A stretch of DNA of 64,000 nt from JBGCEZ01 sp045106735 (GTDB taxonomy: Bacteria; Planctomycetota; Phycisphaerae; Phycisphaerales; SM1A02), in the NCBI GenBank assembly GCA_045106735.1, contig JBGCEZ010000034.1:1-64000 (forward strand). Reading direction: 5' to 3'. Below the pieces are notes generated by a model. The model was not told where the DNA came from and did not search any database. It saw nothing but the letters and a program-made list of their open reading frames with translations. This document shows positions 18,717-26,797 of the stretch, piece after piece. The number at the start of each line of letters is the position of its first letter. Position 1 is the first letter of the stretch. Both the position numbers and the translations under genes were made by a program.

Positions 18717-19823
18717 TCAGTGGTCCGCTGGTGGGGCCGGATCTCCTGCCAAGCTGGCAGGAGGTTCCGCACCGGCGGAGGGTGCTGCCGGAATCGGCGT
18801 CGGAATCGGAGCCGGAGCCGGCCCGGGCCGGATGAGGTCGGCCAGCGTCGGCGGCGGCTTGACGAGCGCCCGAAGGATCCACGCGGCGTTGACCACCAGG
18901 TAGCCGAAGCCCACCAGCAGCATCAGCACGCTCACCACCGAGATCGCCGCCCCGATGAAGGCGATGGGCGCTCCCTCGGGGCCGCGGGCCAAGGTCGCGA
19001 TCAACTCGCCGGCCAGAACCCCGACGATCGCAATGGCCATTTCCCGCAGTCCCTGCCGGCTCGTCCCGCCAGTGCGGTACTGCCGGCTGCGTTCGCCGAT
19101 CACCGAGCGAATCGATCGGAGGGACAGCAACGTCCAGATTGCGGCGGCTCCGACCAGCCCAACGACCGCCTGTTCGACGCCCTCCAGCGGTGGCCGGGCG
19201 TCGAGAACCGCCATCACGACCGCCCCGAGTGCCGCGATCAGCAGCCCAACTCGCACCCCGATCACCGCCCGGGCGGCGATGGCCACCGGAGCCTGCCCCC
19301 GCGGAGGCGAGAGCAGAAGCGTGCACCAGATGCCGAGCCCCAGCATGCACGCCGCCGCCCACGGGGCCGCCGGCGGCACCAGGTCCGACCACCGGCCGAG
19401 CCGGACGTCGGCGGCCAACTCGATTCGTGAGAGCAGCGGCCGGGCCACGAGCAGGCCCGCAGCCATGGCCATGGACGTGGTGAGCCCGAGCAGGCCGATG
19501 CCCACCGCCCGCGGATTGCGCAGGGCCGGGAGGTCGCTGGCCTCCGGATCGATGATCGTCTCGACCGTCCGTTCGACGAGGAGCCCGCACTCGGGACATC
19601 CCCGGACGAGCGAGAGTCCGCGGAGCTGATACCGGCAGCGGATGCAGTGGAGCGAACGACGCAGCACCGCGTGCCGGCCGTCGTCCGCGATGGCTTCAAC
19701 GCCGGTCCGCACTGGAGGGGCGGCGGCTGACGGCGCACCGGTGGCTGGCCGAGACGCCCCATCACCCGGAACCTGGCCAGATGCGCTCTCGGGGTCAGGC
19801 TGAAGCACGGCGGACTCGCGCAC
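18717..19823 (-). CDS. Zinc-ribbon multi-pass membrane protein, unknown
   Basis: About 368 residues if the GTG at 19823 is used; a longer frame to 20171 exists but reads through low-quality composition. After a disordered N-terminal segment comes a ribbon HCIRCRYQLRGLSLVRGCPECG (near residues 55-76), the CxxC-Y-LRGL...CPECG pattern that I recognise as common in planctomycete membrane proteins. About six or seven hydrophobic segments follow (GIGLLGLTTSMAMAAGLLVA; ACMLGLGIWCTLLLS; VGLLIAALGAVVMAVL; AAAIWTLLSL; IAIVGVLAGELIA; IAFIGAAISVVSVLMLLVGFGYLVV). The C-terminus is an Ala/Pro/Ile repeat (PAPAPIPTPIPAAP). Function unknown. The start has no strong ribosome site. Confidence 0.75.
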   Translation of the reverse strand: MRESAVLQPDPESASGQVPGDGASRPATGAPSAAAPPVRTGVEAIADDGRHAVLRRSLHCIRCRYQLRGLSLVRGCPECGLLVERTVETIIDPEASDLPALRNPRAVGIGLLGLTTSMAMAAGLLVARPLLSRIELAADVRLGRWSDLVPPAAPWAAACMLGLGIWCTLLLSPPRGQAPVAIAARAVIGVRVGLLIAALGAVVMAVLDARPPLEGVEQAVVGLVGAAAIWTLLSLRSIRSVIGERSRQYRTGGTSRQGLREMAIAIVGVLAGELIATLARGPEGAPIAFIGAAISVVSVLMLLVGFGYLVVNAAWILRALVKPPPTLADLIRPGPAPAPIPTPIPAAPSAGAEPPASLAGDPAPPADH

Positions 19824-20224
19824 AGGTCGATGGCGACCCGCGAGGTGGCATTCCCGCGGACGGGAACAGATTTCGGGCGACGCGGCCGCCGACCCGCCCG
19901 GGGGATCCCCCACGCGAGGATGATCCGGGACTGGACATATACTCGCCGCACCGCACGGATTGGCAAGTGCGGGTCCGGCGTCGACCGAATGCGCGGGAAC
20001 CGCCCCGGGCGTCGGCCACGGAGAGCAAGACGTTGGCCCGCGGATCCGATCCCCAAGCTGGCCGCCGTCTTTCGAACCAACGCGTGGCCGGCTGTCCGCC
20101 AGATCGCAGTTCCTCGTCCGCAGACCGCAGACCGCAGCTCGCCGCTCGCTGACCGCCCCCTCAGAGTCCACCCTCGCTCGGCCTCAGCCGACCCCGATCT
20201 TCCGCAACCCTTCCGGCGCCCCGC
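19824..20224. other. Divergent intergenic region before the MoxR gene
   Basis: 401 bp between a minus-strand membrane-protein gene and the plus-strand MoxR gene. It contains short imperfect repeats such as GCAGACCGCAGACCGCAG near 20120 and GCGGGAACCGCC near 19993. I see no clear promoter and no supported gene. Confidence 0.45.
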
Positions 20225-21157
20225 ATGGTCCATTCGTCGATTCAACGGCTGCGCGACTCGATCGTCAGCGTCTACATGGGCAACGCGTCGGCCGTCGATC
20301 GGGTGATCGTCTGCCTGCTGGCCCGCGGCCACGTGCTGATCGAGGACGTCCCCGGCGTCGGCAAGACGGTGCTGGCCAGTGCCCTGGCCCGCAGCATCCG
20401 CTGCTCATTTGCTCGCATCCAGTGCACCCCGGACCTGCTCCCGTCGGACATCCTCGGCGTGACCGTCTTTGATCGGGACACCTCCGAGTTCCTCTTCAAG
20501 CCCGGCCCGATCTTCCACAACGTGATCGTGGCCGACGAAGTGAACCGCACCACGCCCCGCACCCAGGCCGCCCTGCTGGAGGCCATGGCCGAAGAAACCG
20601 TCTCGGTCGAGGGGACCACCCACCGGCTCCCGCCGCCGTTCATGGTCGTGGCCACCCAGAACCCCTACGAGTTCGAGGGCACGTACTTCCTGCCCGAGAA
20701 CCAGCTCGACCGGTTCCTGATGCGGATCACCCTCGGCTACCCGGCTCCGGACGATGAGGGCCGGATCATCGCCCAGCAGCCGGCCCGAACCACGCTCCAC
20801 GAACTGGAGCCGGTCATGGACGCCGAAGAGGTGATCGAGCTGCAGGAAATGGTCGACCGGGTCACGATGGACCAGAGCCTGATCGACTACGTGATCGCTC
20901 TGGCCGCGGCCACCCGTGAGCACGACGACCTGCAGGTTGGCATCAGCCCTCGCGGCTCGCTGGCCCTGGCCCAGGCGGCCCGGGCCACCGCGGTCCTGGC
21001 GGGGCGCGATTACTGCGTGCCCGAAGACATCGTTTCCAACGTGCTGCCCGTCTGCGCCCACCGGATCGTCAGCAAGACCTATCTCCACGCTGGCGACACC
21101 GCCTCATCCCGCCGAATCATGCAGCAGGTGCTGGAGACGATTCGCAGCCCTGCCTAG
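20225..21157 (+). CDS. MoxR-family AAA+ ATPase
   Basis: 310 residues. Walker A GVGKTVLA (near residue 43), Walker B VIVADEVNR (near 100), sensor 1 ATQNP, and the MoxR signature LLEAMAEETVSVEGTTHRLP with NQLDRFLMR. The C-terminal lid reads GISPRGSLALAQAARATA, the sensor-2 region of the family. MoxR ATPases act as chaperone-like maturation factors, usually beside VWA-domain and DUF58 genes. No such partner is seen here; the next genes are a low-complexity membrane protein and a zinc-ribbon membrane protein. The stop codon abuts a 164-bp palindromic element. Confidence 0.93.
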   Translation: MVHSSIQRLRDSIVSVYMGNASAVDRVIVCLLARGHVLIEDVPGVGKTVLASALARSIRCSFARIQCTPDLLPSDILGVTVFDRDTSEFLFKPGPIFHNVIVADEVNRTTPRTQAALLEAMAEETVSVEGTTHRLPPPFMVVATQNPYEFEGTYFLPENQLDRFLMRITLGYPAPDDEGRIIAQQPARTTLHELEPVMDAEEVIELQEMVDRVTMDQSLIDYVIALAAATREHDDLQVGISPRGSLALAQAARATAVLAGRDYCVPEDIVSNVLPVCAHRIVSKTYLHAGDTASSRRIMQQVLETIRSPA

Positions 21158-21320
21158 CAGTCCGTTGAAGAAGCCCGTCTCGTCCTGAGGGCGGTGCTTC
21201 CGTCCCTCACGCGGAGCCGAATCGAAGGCATATCCGCTTGATTGCGTCGAGATTCGGCGACAAAGCGAGGGGCAGAATGATCGTGCTCAGGACGGGGTGT
21301 GGGGTTTTTCAACGGGCTGC
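21157..21320. mobile_element. MITE-like palindromic element, about 164 bp
   Basis: The left end reads GCAGTCCGTTGAAGAAGCCC then GTCCTGAGG (21157-21190). The right end is its imperfect reverse complement: CTCAGGACGGGG then GGGGTTTTTCAACGGGCTGC (21286-21320). A second inverted pair, GCCGAATC at 21216-21223 and GATTCGGC at 21251-21258, lies inside, so the whole element can fold into one long hairpin. No open frame fills it. The terminal CCGTTGAA(A/G)AA motif resembles ends of some transposons, so a non-autonomous insertion is likely; a strong bidirectional terminator for moxR is the alternative. The last G of the moxR stop codon is its first base. Confidence 0.65.
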
Positions 21321-21396
21321 GAGCACCGGACCGCAGCGGACAGACGGCGGTTGGCGATGGACGACGACGGGGCGAAACGCGACAGGGAGCCACGGC

Positions 21397-22566
21397 ATGA
21401 GCCAATCGGGCGGCAACAAGCGATCGAGCGGATCCGGCGGATCGGGACGCCCCCGGCGCCCATCGGGCGGGTCCAGCGGAGGCGGTAGCGGAGGCGGTTC
21501 AGCTGCCGGTCGTCCGGGACGCAAGCAGCCGGCCCGGCCCTCCAGCCGCTCCGGAAGTGCATCGACGGCCCGGTCCAGCAGCGGTCTGCAGCGCGTTTCC
21601 GGCACCGTCGACAGCGTGGACCGCGATCCGCAGCGCGCCGCGGCCAGCGGATCGGCCGAGGCCGCCCCAAAGGTCGCCCCGGTTCGGCGCCGCATTGCCG
21701 CCCCGCCGGACCGCCTGCCAGTCCGCCTGGCCATCGGCCTGACCGTGGCCGTCGGCGTGATCGCCGTGTGCTGGCTGCTCGGCGCGATCGGCCATCGCCT
21801 GGGCTTTGCGATGGCCATGCGGGTGCCGGAACTGGATACCGGCGGCACGCGGGCCCTGGCCACCGGCGTGATGATGTTCGTGAGCCTGCCCCAGATCATC
21901 TTCGAGGCCGGGCTGCGGCAACCGTTCTGGTTGCTCGCGGGGTTCCTGCTGATCAGTGTGCCGGCGTCGAGCCTGGCTGCCGCCGCCCCCCGCAAGCCGG
22001 GCGCCCCGCCGCCGAATCCCGTGTACGCGGCGATGGCCAACATCGGGGCCAGCGCCGCGATGCTCAACGCCATCGGCATGCTGTGGTGGACGGGATCGTC
22101 CGTTCGCACCGGCTTCATGCGGCCGATGCCGATGGACCCGGCCGCGGCGAGCACGTGGCCGAACGATGTGGCCACCGCCGCCGGACTCGACGTCCTCGCC
22201 GTCGTCGCCGCCAGCCTGTGGGTCGTCCTGGTGATGCGGCTGCCGATCGCCACCTGGCTGCGGGCGCTCGCGGCCTCGGCCTGCTACTTCGCCCTGGTCG
22301 TGGTGGTCATTGCCATGTCGATCAGCGCCGCCACCGCCTCGCAGGTTTCGGCCCAACGGGCGGTCGTCGTCGCGTCAGACGCACCGGCCGGCACCGTTCC
22401 CGTCCTGCTCATCGGCCGGGCCGGCGACCGGGAAGCGATTCTCGTCTCGACCCCACGCGGCCTGGAAGTCTCGCTCCGCGAACCGCCACCCGGCCTGCGG
22501 GTCGTCGGCCGAGCCTCGATCGCCGACGTCGCCCGCGACGCGGCGGGGGATGATGATGGCGGTTGA
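21397..22566 (+). CDS. Low-complexity N-terminus membrane protein, unknown
   Basis: 389 residues. Residues 1-80 are Ser/Gly/Arg-rich and disordered (SGSGGSGRPRRPSGGSSGGGSGGGS), residues 80-130 basic, then about five or six transmembrane helices (LAIGLTVAVGVIAVCWLLGAIG; ALATGVMMFVSLPQIIFEA; LLAGFLLISVPASSLAAAAP; LDVLAVVAASLWVVLVM; ACYFALVVVVIAMSIS) and a small C-terminal soluble part. No family recognised. The start ATG follows GGGAG at good spacing; the upstream in-frame extension runs back through the palindromic element and is rejected. The last 40 bases belong to a 51-bp repeat that recurs at 23136. Confidence 0.72.
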   Translation: MSQSGGNKRSSGSGGSGRPRRPSGGSSGGGSGGGSAAGRPGRKQPARPSSRSGSASTARSSSGLQRVSGTVDSVDRDPQRAAASGSAEAAPKVAPVRRRIAAPPDRLPVRLAIGLTVAVGVIAVCWLLGAIGHRLGFAMAMRVPELDTGGTRALATGVMMFVSLPQIIFEAGLRQPFWLLAGFLLISVPASSLAAAAPRKPGAPPPNPVYAAMANIGASAAMLNAIGMLWWTGSSVRTGFMRPMPMDPAAASTWPNDVATAAGLDVLAVVAASLWVVLVMRLPIATWLRALAASACYFALVVVVIAMSISAATASQVSAQRAVVVASDAPAGTVPVLLIGRAGDREAILVSTPRGLEVSLREPPPGLRVVGRASIADVARDAAGDDDGG

Positions 22567-22576
22567 TTGATGCGCC
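22526..22576. repeat. 51-bp direct repeat, copy 1
   Basis: ACGTCGCCCGCGACGCGGCG ... GGTTGATTGATGCGCC, identical to 23136-23186 except for one base. It covers the last codons of the upstream membrane protein and runs past its stop. Confidence 0.9.
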
Positions 22577-22612
22577 CGAACCCGGCGAGTCCTCACGACG
22601 TACCGGGACCCC

Positions 22613-23083
22613 ATGCCCAGTTCACACTCCGGCACGTCACCGAAGTGGCTTGGACGTTTCGCCGCGTCGGCGAGTGCTGCCGGCCTGATCGGCGGCGTCC
22701 TGACGCACTTCATCTACGGCGACACGTTCTTCGTCGTCGAGGGAATTGGCGGCATCGTCTGGAGCCCGACGAAGACGCGCTCCGCCGGGATTCCATTTCT
22801 CACCAGCGTGCTCCTGATCACCGGCGGCGGCGCGTGGTGGGCGATGCTCGTGCCGCCGTTCGCGGCGAGTTGCAAGGACTGCGGGTACGCCAGGACGCCG
22901 GCCATCTCGCGGCGTTGCCCGGAGTGTGGGACCCCGTGGGATGAACCACTGCCGGCGGATCGGCGGCATGGTGCCGCACGGCGAACGCTCGCCCGGGTCA
23001 TGGCGACCGCGTTGGTCCTGACCGGGGCGTGGCTCGGAATCGTCGTTCCCGCCATGGCCGTGATGGTTCGCCTCGCGATGTAG
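22613..23083 (+). CDS. Small zinc-ribbon membrane protein, unknown
   Basis: 156 residues. Three hydrophobic segments (AAGLIGGVLTHFIYG; FLTSVLLITGGGAWWAMLVPPFAA; ATALVLTGAWLGIVVPAMAVMV) with a ribbon between the second and third: CKDCGYARTPAISRRCPECGTPW, a relative of the CxxC-Y...CPECG pattern in other membrane proteins of this window. Function unknown. The flanks on both sides carry copies of a 51-bp repeat, as if the gene had been inserted or duplicated with it. It could be a stand-alone member of the planctomycete ribbon-membrane family. Confidence 0.72.
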   Translation: MPSSHSGTSPKWLGRFAASASAAGLIGGVLTHFIYGDTFFVVEGIGGIVWSPTKTRSAGIPFLTSVLLITGGGAWWAMLVPPFAASCKDCGYARTPAISRRCPECGTPWDEPLPADRRHGAARRTLARVMATALVLTGAWLGIVVPAMAVMVRLAM

Positions 23084-23135
23084 GAACGCTCAGGACGAAC
23101 CGATCGCCGACCTCACCCGGGCCGGGGGGGGGAGC

Positions 23136-23186
23136 ACGTCGCCCGCGACGCCGCGGGGGATGATGATGGCGGTTGATTGATGCGCC
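23136..23186. repeat. 51-bp direct repeat, copy 2
   Basis: 50 of 51 bases match copy 1 at 22526-22576. This copy is non-coding and lies 50 bp before the GTG start of the His-rich gene. Confidence 0.9.
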
Positions 23187-23237
23187 TTTTCCCCGGAGGC
23201 CCTTGATCCTCGGACTCCGTTCGGGTCCACTCTTGGC

Positions 23238-23741
23238 GTGGCCCGCCGCACCAACAGTTTCTTGAGCAAGCCCTCCGCCCTCGCCGGCGGCGGCATTGGC
23301 GCAGCCGCGCTGATCCTGTGGCTCTGCCTCGGGGTCGCGGCCCTGTCCTCGGGCGTGGCCCATTCCCTGCACGCGGTGACGCATGCGGGACACGGGCATG
23401 GGCATGGGCACGCCGACGAAGGATTCGCGTGCGGCCCAGGCGGCTGCCAGCCCGGTGCCTCGGCCAGCCACTGCGCCCCCGAGGCCGACGACGACGCGCA
23501 TCCGCACGAGGATGACCCGTCGTCGGACGACCCATCGGGCCCCAGCCCCATTGATGATTGCACGACCTGCCAGCTCCTCAACGGGCTGGCGTGGTCGGTC
23601 GGTCCCGCTCCGGTGGCGGTCAACGCCGCCGTGGTCACCGAATCGCTCTCGGCCGCCGTTCCCGCGGCCGTCCCCACCCGAACGCTCGCCCGCGAGCGAT
23701 CCCGCGGGCCACCGGCCACCGATCTCATGGCGTTCGCCTGA
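23238..23741 (+). CDS. His/Cys-rich single-pass membrane protein, possible metal-binding (DUF2946-like layout)
   Basis: 167 residues. One hydrophobic segment near 18-40 (GGIGAAALILWLCLGVAALSSGVA), then a His-rich run (HSLHAVTHAGHGHGHGHAD, about 42-60), an ACGPGGCQPG...HCAPE Cys stretch, an acidic linker with HPHEDD, and DCTTCQLLNGLAW (about 107-119). The H-x-H runs plus a late CxxC resemble DUF2946-type proteins found beside metal transport genes; the match is by layout only. Starts with GTG; no clear ribosome site. Immediately downstream lie a pseudopilin and two all3515-like genes. A periplasmic or surface zinc/nickel buffer is a reasonable but unproven role. Confidence 0.68.
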   Translation: MARRTNSFLSKPSALAGGGIGAAALILWLCLGVAALSSGVAHSLHAVTHAGHGHGHGHADEGFACGPGGCQPGASASHCAPEADDDAHPHEDDPSSDDPSGPSPIDDCTTCQLLNGLAWSVGPAPVAVNAAVVTESLSAAVPAAVPTRTLARERSRGPPATDLMAFA

Positions 23742-24182
23742 GCATCGTGTGGCCCACGCTGACCCGTGCATCCGGTTTGACCGGACCGTGCGGGAACCGC
23801 GTCGCACCATCGAGTTTGACCGACGTCCACTCTGGCTTCGCCCGTTCCGACTGGGCGGCGCACGCTGACGCGTCGCCGTGCGCTCGGCGGTTTGCGAACG
23901 TCACCGGACGCTGACGGCAACCCGATCGCACGATGCGTTGATGGATGAACCATCGCGCTTCCGCGGTGAACGTGCGCCATCCGCCACCCCCAGCACTCCA
24001 GACGAACCCGGTGCCCCACAGGCGTTCGATGCATCCCCTGCATCGCGTCGCTTGGCCGGCATCCACCCGTCCCTCACCGCGAGCGGCCGCGCCGCCGCGC
24101 CGGGCTTCGATCCACGCCGCAGTCTCCTGGCGGCCCCCACTCCTCCCCCCCCCGAATCCCCTTTCCGTGCTGGAGCTTCAGC
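23742..24182. other. Intergenic region upstream of pseudopilin/all3515-like operon
   Basis: 441 bp. Two copies of (G)TTTGACCG occur near 23776 and 23814, each a possible -35 box, but neither has a good -10 at 17 bp. I looked for an AT-rich Zur-like palindrome and did not find one; the region stays GC-rich. The ribosome site GGAGCTTCAGC precedes 24183. No supported gene. Confidence 0.5.
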
Positions 24183-25004
24183 ATGCACCACTCGCGTCCC
24201 CTCTCCACGAGCCCACCGCCGCGCCGCGGCGTCACGCTCATCGAGTTGCTCGTGGCCCTGGCGATCATGGCGATCCTGATCGGCATCCTTCTTCCCACGC
24301 TTTCGACGATGCGACGCCGCGGCATCGTCCTGGATGACTCGAATCGCATCCGCATGCTGCAGCTCGCCCACGTGGCGTACATGTCGGAGCACGACGCCCA
24401 GATGATCGATGCCGGCCTGCCCCACGGGGCCCCGCAGGACGAGACGGTGGCGTGGATCAACACGCTGAAGCCGTACCTGGACGGGTCGACGGAGATCCTG
24501 AAGTCGCCCCTCGACACCTCGCCGCACTGGCCGGCGAGCGACGGTGGACCGGGCGTCCCGCTGGACGGCAGCACCGATCGGTTCCGCCGGACGAGCTACG
24601 GCATCAACAACTTCCTGACCCAGTACGCGCCGCTTGAGCCGGTGCGCCGCATGGATGCGATCCGGTCTCCGGCCCGCACCGTGCACTTTCTTCCCATGGC
24701 CGAGCAAGGCGCCTTCGCCGGCGCCGACCACGTCCACGCCGAGAACTGGTGGATCAACGACGCGTTCCCTGACGCCCCCCCGGCCCTGGCCGACGACATG
24801 GTGGCGATCAACGCCGTCTCCGGCGACGACATCGAAACCCCCGAGCAGTCCACCGCCGGCTGGGAGAGCCGGGCCAACTATGGCTTCGTCGATGGCCACG
24901 TCGAGACGCTGTCCTTCGTCGAGGTTTTCCGTTCGCCGACCCGCAACCGCTTTGATCCGGACGTCTCCTGGACCAATGCCGACCGACTCAACCGAGAAGG
25001 GTGA
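24183..25004 (+). CDS. Pseudopilin-like protein (DUF1559-type, H-x9-DG)
   Basis: 273 residues. N-terminus MHHSRPLSTSPPPRRGVTLIELLVALAIMAILIGILLPTLS is a prepilin signal: Gly, then Glu at +5 in a hydrophobic helix. The soluble domain ends with RANYGFVDGHVETLSF, the [FY]-x-DGHV motif seen near the end of many planctomycete pseudopilin-like proteins. In the middle HVHAENWWIND adds a His pair. Such proteins may form surface filaments or take part in envelope transport. The stop at 25004 is only 4 bases before the next start, so it is almost certainly co-transcribed and possibly translationally coupled with the all3515-like protein, which argues for a joint role. Confidence 0.88.
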   Translation: MHHSRPLSTSPPPRRGVTLIELLVALAIMAILIGILLPTLSTMRRRGIVLDDSNRIRMLQLAHVAYMSEHDAQMIDAGLPHGAPQDETVAWINTLKPYLDGSTEILKSPLDTSPHWPASDGGPGVPLDGSTDRFRRTSYGINNFLTQYAPLEPVRRMDAIRSPARTVHFLPMAEQGAFAGADHVHAENWWINDAFPDAPPALADDMVAINAVSGDDIETPEQSTAGWESRANYGFVDGHVETLSFVEVFRSPTRNRFDPDVSWTNADRLNREG

Positions 25005-25008
25005 ACCC

Positions 25009-25881
25009 ATGCAACCAATGAATCAACATCTGTCGACCGCGACTTCGGGACTGAGTTCAACCTTGGCCTCCGCCGCGGCGACCCCGCGACTCCGGCATCG
25101 CGTCCGTTCGATGTTCGTCGGACTCGCGGCCGCCTGTGTGTGCGCGGGGGCTTCCGCCCAGCACGCCGGCGACGTGCAACTCACCGTCGTGGACGACGTG
25201 ATCGCGTCCAACGCGGTGGTGTCGGGCGGCGAGATCGCACCGGAACGCATCTTCCTCGGGCGCTTCGGCGATTCGGGCTTCCCGCAGTTCACGTCGAACC
25301 CCGGGTTTGAAGCGTTCGACGCCACCTTCACCCCCGGGACCCGCGTCGGCTGGGATGCGCTGACCGGACTCAGCCGCTGGGACGGCGAATCGGTTGGTCT
25401 GGCCGAGGGCCACCAAGTCGCCGTCACGTTCCTGAGCGCGGAGTTCGTGATCGCCGACACGCCGATTTCCGGCTTCGACCTCGCCGTCTCTGGCGCCGGC
25501 GGCCTCCACCGGCACCTGAATTTCTTCCTGGAACGCACCGACGGCGAGTCGGCGGAACCGGGCGTCTACGTTCTGGAGCTGTCGGCCCGGGCCGATGACC
25601 CGGACGTGGCCTCCAGCCCGCCGTTCTGGATCGTCCTCTCCCACGACGTGGATGACCTCGAACGCGAGGCCGCCGCCGACTGGTTGCGGGACGCGATCAG
25701 CGGTCCCGCGTGCATCGCCGATCTCGACGGCGACGAGTCCGTCGGCACCGGCGACCTCTTGAGCGTGCTTGCCGCCTGGGGACCCTGCCCGGCTTGCCCG
25801 GCTGACATCAACGGCGACGACGTCGTTGGCGTCAGCGATCTCCTGTCCATCCTCGCCCAGTGGGGCCCGTGCCCTGGCTAA
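25009..25881 (+). CDS. all3515-like secreted protein with two dockerin-like repeats
   Basis: 290 residues. N-terminal region with a signal peptide (FVGLAAACVCAGASAQ, about 37-52). The ectodomain (about 53-235) has RIFLGRFGDSGFPQFTSNPGF, LSRWDGES, ISGFDLAVSGAGGLHRHLNFFL and PGVYVLELSARADDP...PPFWIVLSH; these match the pattern I know from the all3515 family, cyanobacterial and planctomycete PEP-CTERM proteins reported as Zur-repressed. The HRH could bind metal. The C-terminus has two dockerin-like units, ADLDGDESVGTGDLLSVLAAWGPC and ADINGDDVVGVSDLLSILAQWGPC, in place of a PEP-CTERM tail. It is a homolog of the gene at 26083. Start at ATG 25009, just after the pseudopilin stop. Confidence 0.85.
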   Translation: MQPMNQHLSTATSGLSSTLASAAATPRLRHRVRSMFVGLAAACVCAGASAQHAGDVQLTVVDDVIASNAVVSGGEIAPERIFLGRFGDSGFPQFTSNPGFEAFDATFTPGTRVGWDALTGLSRWDGESVGLAEGHQVAVTFLSAEFVIADTPISGFDLAVSGAGGLHRHLNFFLERTDGESAEPGVYVLELSARADDPDVASSPPFWIVLSHDVDDLEREAAADWLRDAISGPACIADLDGDESVGTGDLLSVLAAWGPCPACPADINGDDVVGVSDLLSILAQWGPCPG

Positions 25882-25958
25882 GGGCCAAGGGCTCGCCAGA
25901 GACGCCGGCGGGCCTGCGTGCATGTGCATCGCGCTGAACCGCGCTGGACTTCACTCCA

Positions 25959-26020
25959 ACTCACTTCACTTCACTGCACTGCACTGCACTGCACCCAACC
26001 CAACCCAACCCAACCCAACC
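25959..26020. repeat. Pentanucleotide microsatellites upstream of all3515-like gene
   Basis: Successive 5-bp tracts: CACTT twice, CACTG about four times, then CCAAC five times. They lie 60 to 125 bp before the start at 26083, in the region where its promoter or leader should be. Pentamer tracts change length by slippage. Confidence 0.88.
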
Positions 26021-26082
26021 GATTCATCCACGAGCGGACCGAACCCCGTTCCGCCTCATGCACCGAGAGAAAGAAATCCCCC

Positions 26083-26775
26083 ATGAGCTACTCCCTCCCC
26101 GTCGCCGCTGCCGCGGCCTTTAGCTTCATCCTCACCTCCGCCACGATGGCCGAAGAAGAGCACGCTGACGTCTGGATCCTCCCGGTCGATGGCGCCCTCA
26201 CCACCGGCTCCATCTCAGAAGACGGCGACCCGATCAGCATGTCGGAGCGCGTGTTCGCCGCCGACTTCGGCGAAGACCCGAGCTTCCCCTTCGCCTCGAT
26301 CGAGCCCGGCTTCCAGATGAACGACGGAGCGCTCGACGCCTTCGCCGCCATGAGCTTCTCCATCGACGGTGCCGTGACCCGCTGGGATGGCAACGGCTTC
26401 AGTTCGGCGGCGGAAGTCATGAGCCTGTCGTTCGGCCCGGCCTCCGTCACCAGTGGCGACGGCCCCGTCTCCGGCTTCGGCTGGACGGCCGACGACGAGG
26501 GCGGCTTCCACGATCACTTCGACATCGAGCTCATGGGCGACGGCGGCGACCCGACCAATGGCGTCTACCTGCTGCCGCTCTCGCTCTCGGCCGAGATGTC
26601 GGGCGAGATGCTCAGCTCCGACACGTTCTGGTTCGTGTTGAACCTCGGCGAAGATGAAGCCGCGCACGATGCGGCCATCGACTGGGTTCAGTTGAACCTG
26701 GTGCCCGGACCGTTCACCGGCGCGCTCTTCCTGCTCGCCGGAGCCCGTTCGCGTCGTCGTCGCCGGTCCAACTGA
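26083..26775 (+). CDS. all3515-like protein with PEP-CTERM tail
   Basis: 230 residues. Signal peptide MSYSLPVAAAAAFSFILTSATMA, then EEHADVWILPVDGALTTG, RVFAADFGEDPSFPFASIEPGF, VTRWDGNGF, VSGFGWTADDEGGFHDHFDIEL, NGVYLLPLSLSAEMSG and SSDTFWFVLNLGE. This is the same domain as the product of the gene at 25009, with aligned RxF...FG...PGF, RWDG, SGF, G-H-H, GVY-L and FW-VL blocks. The HDH is a candidate metal site. The C-terminus VPGPFTGALFLLAGARSRRRRRSN is a PEP-CTERM-type sorting tail. The family includes Anabaena All3515, described as Zur-regulated; binding of zinc is inference. Five-base repeats lie in its leader region and a long hairpin follows the stop. Confidence 0.87.
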   Translation: MSYSLPVAAAAAFSFILTSATMAEEEHADVWILPVDGALTTGSISEDGDPISMSERVFAADFGEDPSFPFASIEPGFQMNDGALDAFAAMSFSIDGAVTRWDGNGFSSAAEVMSLSFGPASVTSGDGPVSGFGWTADDEGGFHDHFDIELMGDGGDPTNGVYLLPLSLSAEMSGEMLSSDTFWFVLNLGEDEAAHDAAIDWVQLNLVPGPFTGALFLLAGARSRRRRRSN

Positions 26776-26797
26776 CCGACTACCGAGCTGCGCTTGG

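Noticed and set aside
23742..24182. Zur box before the pseudopilin and all3515-like genes
   Set aside because: No AT-rich palindrome of the expected kind could be seen by eye; left as a test rather than a feature.
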